This document shows positions 63,469 through 64,000 of a stretch of 64,000 nt of DNA, piece by piece. Source of the stretch: Pseudomonas sp. Bout1 (lineage in GTDB: Bacteria; Pseudomonadota; Gammaproteobacteria; Pseudomonadales; Pseudomonadaceae); NCBI RefSeq assembly GCF_034314165.1, contig NZ_JAVIWK010000001.1, forward strand, positions 2,681,001 to 2,745,000, written 5' to 3'. Within the stretch, counting starts at the first letter, position 1, and the number at the start of each line of letters is the position of its first letter. The notes beneath the pieces are model-generated. The model was not told where the DNA came from and did not search any database. It saw only the letters and a program-made list of their open reading frames with translations. The translations under genes were made by a program, and so were the position numbers.

Positions 63469-64000
63469 ATGGATCAGCAGTTGACGGGTTTTTTCGGCAA
63501 GGTCCCAAGCCATGGGGATTTTGTCAGTCGCCGGTTGCCCGAAGCGTTTTTGCGGCCCTGGGACGCGTGGCTGCAAAGCGGCTTGCAACACAGCCGCGAG
63601 CGCCTTGGGGCAGGCTGGCTGGAGGTGTATTTGTGCAGTCCGCTGTGGCGCTTTGCCTTGGCGGCGGGGGTGTGTGGCGAACAGGGCTGGGCCGGCGTGA
63701 TGTTGCCCAGCGTGGACCGGGTGGGGCGCTATTTTCCGTTGACGGTGGCGGTGGCGAGCGAAGACGTATCGCCCCTCGCACGGTTTGAGCAGGATGGCGA
63801 ATGGTACGCGCAGGTCGAGCGGTTGGCACTGTCGACGCTGGTTGAAGGATTTACGTTGGCCGCGTTTGATTCGGCGCTCAGGGCATTGCCGCCGCCGTCA
63901 CCCCAGGCACCGGTGGAAGAGGGCGTGCTGGCGGGGCATTCGATGTTCTGGACCGAGGGCTCGCCGCTGTTGGCGCCCACGACGATGACCTTTGCAGGCT
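63469..64000 (+). CDS. tagF: TagF, type VI secretion regulator (3' end cut by window edge)
   Basis: The visible 177 codons begin MDQQLTGFFGKVPSHGDFVS then RRLP, the signature opening of TagF/ImpM. LYV-type motifs follow: WLEVYLCSPLWRFALAAGVC, MLPSVDRVGRYFPLTVAV, and GHSMFWTEGSP near the window edge. TagF represses type VI assembly post-translationally, usually together with the FHA protein. The ATG at 63469 lies nine bases after the tssM stop. The C-terminus lies beyond 64000. Confidence 0.92.
   Translation, partial: MDQQLTGFFGKVPSHGDFVSRRLPEAFLRPWDAWLQSGLQHSRERLGAGWLEVYLCSPLWRFALAAGVCGEQGWAGVMLPSVDRVGRYFPLTVAVASEDVSPLARFEQDGEWYAQVERLALSTLVEGFTLAAFDSALRALPPPSPQAPVEEGVLAGHSMFWTEGSPLLAPTTMTFAG

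Noticed and set aside
1..64000. CRISPR arrays, tRNA or rRNA genes, insertion sequences, prophage
   Set aside because: No regularly spaced direct repeats, cloverleaf-like sequences, transposase or integrase frames or phage structural genes other than the type VI machinery were found by reading.

Overview
The window is high-GC, densely coded DNA that looks like a Pseudomonas chromosome, most likely of the P. fluorescens group. The reasons are the families present (OprD-type porin, hpa homoprotocatechuate genes, a liposecretin type II secretion system, a lipopeptide-style LuxR/NodT-like/NRPS arrangement, a type VI cluster) and copies of Pseudomonas-type REP palindromes built around TGTGGGAGCGGGCTTGC. 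No rRNA, tRNA, CRISPR array or insertion sequence was seen.

Layout. 1-4257: one end of a 4-hydroxyphenylacetate/homoprotocatechuate region (hpaG2, cut by the left edge, and hpaG1 on the minus strand; AraC-type HpaA; an OprD-family porin; MarR-type HpaR), with matching GTTAAC-type palindromes that look like HpaR operators. 4345-6735: a TonB-dependent siderophore receptor. 7063-16894: an eleven-gene type II secretion operon, gspE-F-G-H-I-J-K-L-M-N-D, almost every junction being a 4-base stop/start overlap. Its secretin is a predicted lipoprotein. 16903-21888: a minus-strand catabolic operon (RraA-family aldolase, aminotransferase, MFS transporter, second RraA-family aldolase) with a divergent LysR gene. 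21885-23634: a LysR gene facing a decayed operon (internally deleted HMG-CoA lyase, intact VOC protein, dehydrogenase relic). 23631-28904: a DUF1835 protein, a YfcE-like phosphodiesterase, a FetAB-type ABC exporter and an L-idonate/gluconate dehydrogenase pair. 29095-33542: three LysR regulators, a frameshifted glutathione S-transferase and an FMN-binding protein.

33685-42720 resembles one end of a cyclic lipopeptide locus: LuxR regulator, NodT/OprM-like outer-membrane lipoprotein and a divergent two-module NRPS (C-A-T-E/C-A-T). The NRPS is broken by two single-base frameshifts and has no thioesterase. Module 1 carries the leucine code DAWFLGNVVK.

42852-64000 (cut by the right edge) is a type VI secretion cluster, tssA-tssB-tssC-hcp-tssE-tssF-tssG-clpV-[two cargo genes]-vgrG-tagH-tssK-tssL-tssM-tagF. 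The cargo pair between clpV and vgrG is the most novel-looking part: a YopT/AvrPphB-like cysteine protease with a readable Cys-His-Asp triad, followed by a GNAT-fold protein. A REP doublet sits in frame inside the FHA gene tagH. tssJ is absent from its usual place, and TssL has an OmpA-like peptidoglycan-binding end.
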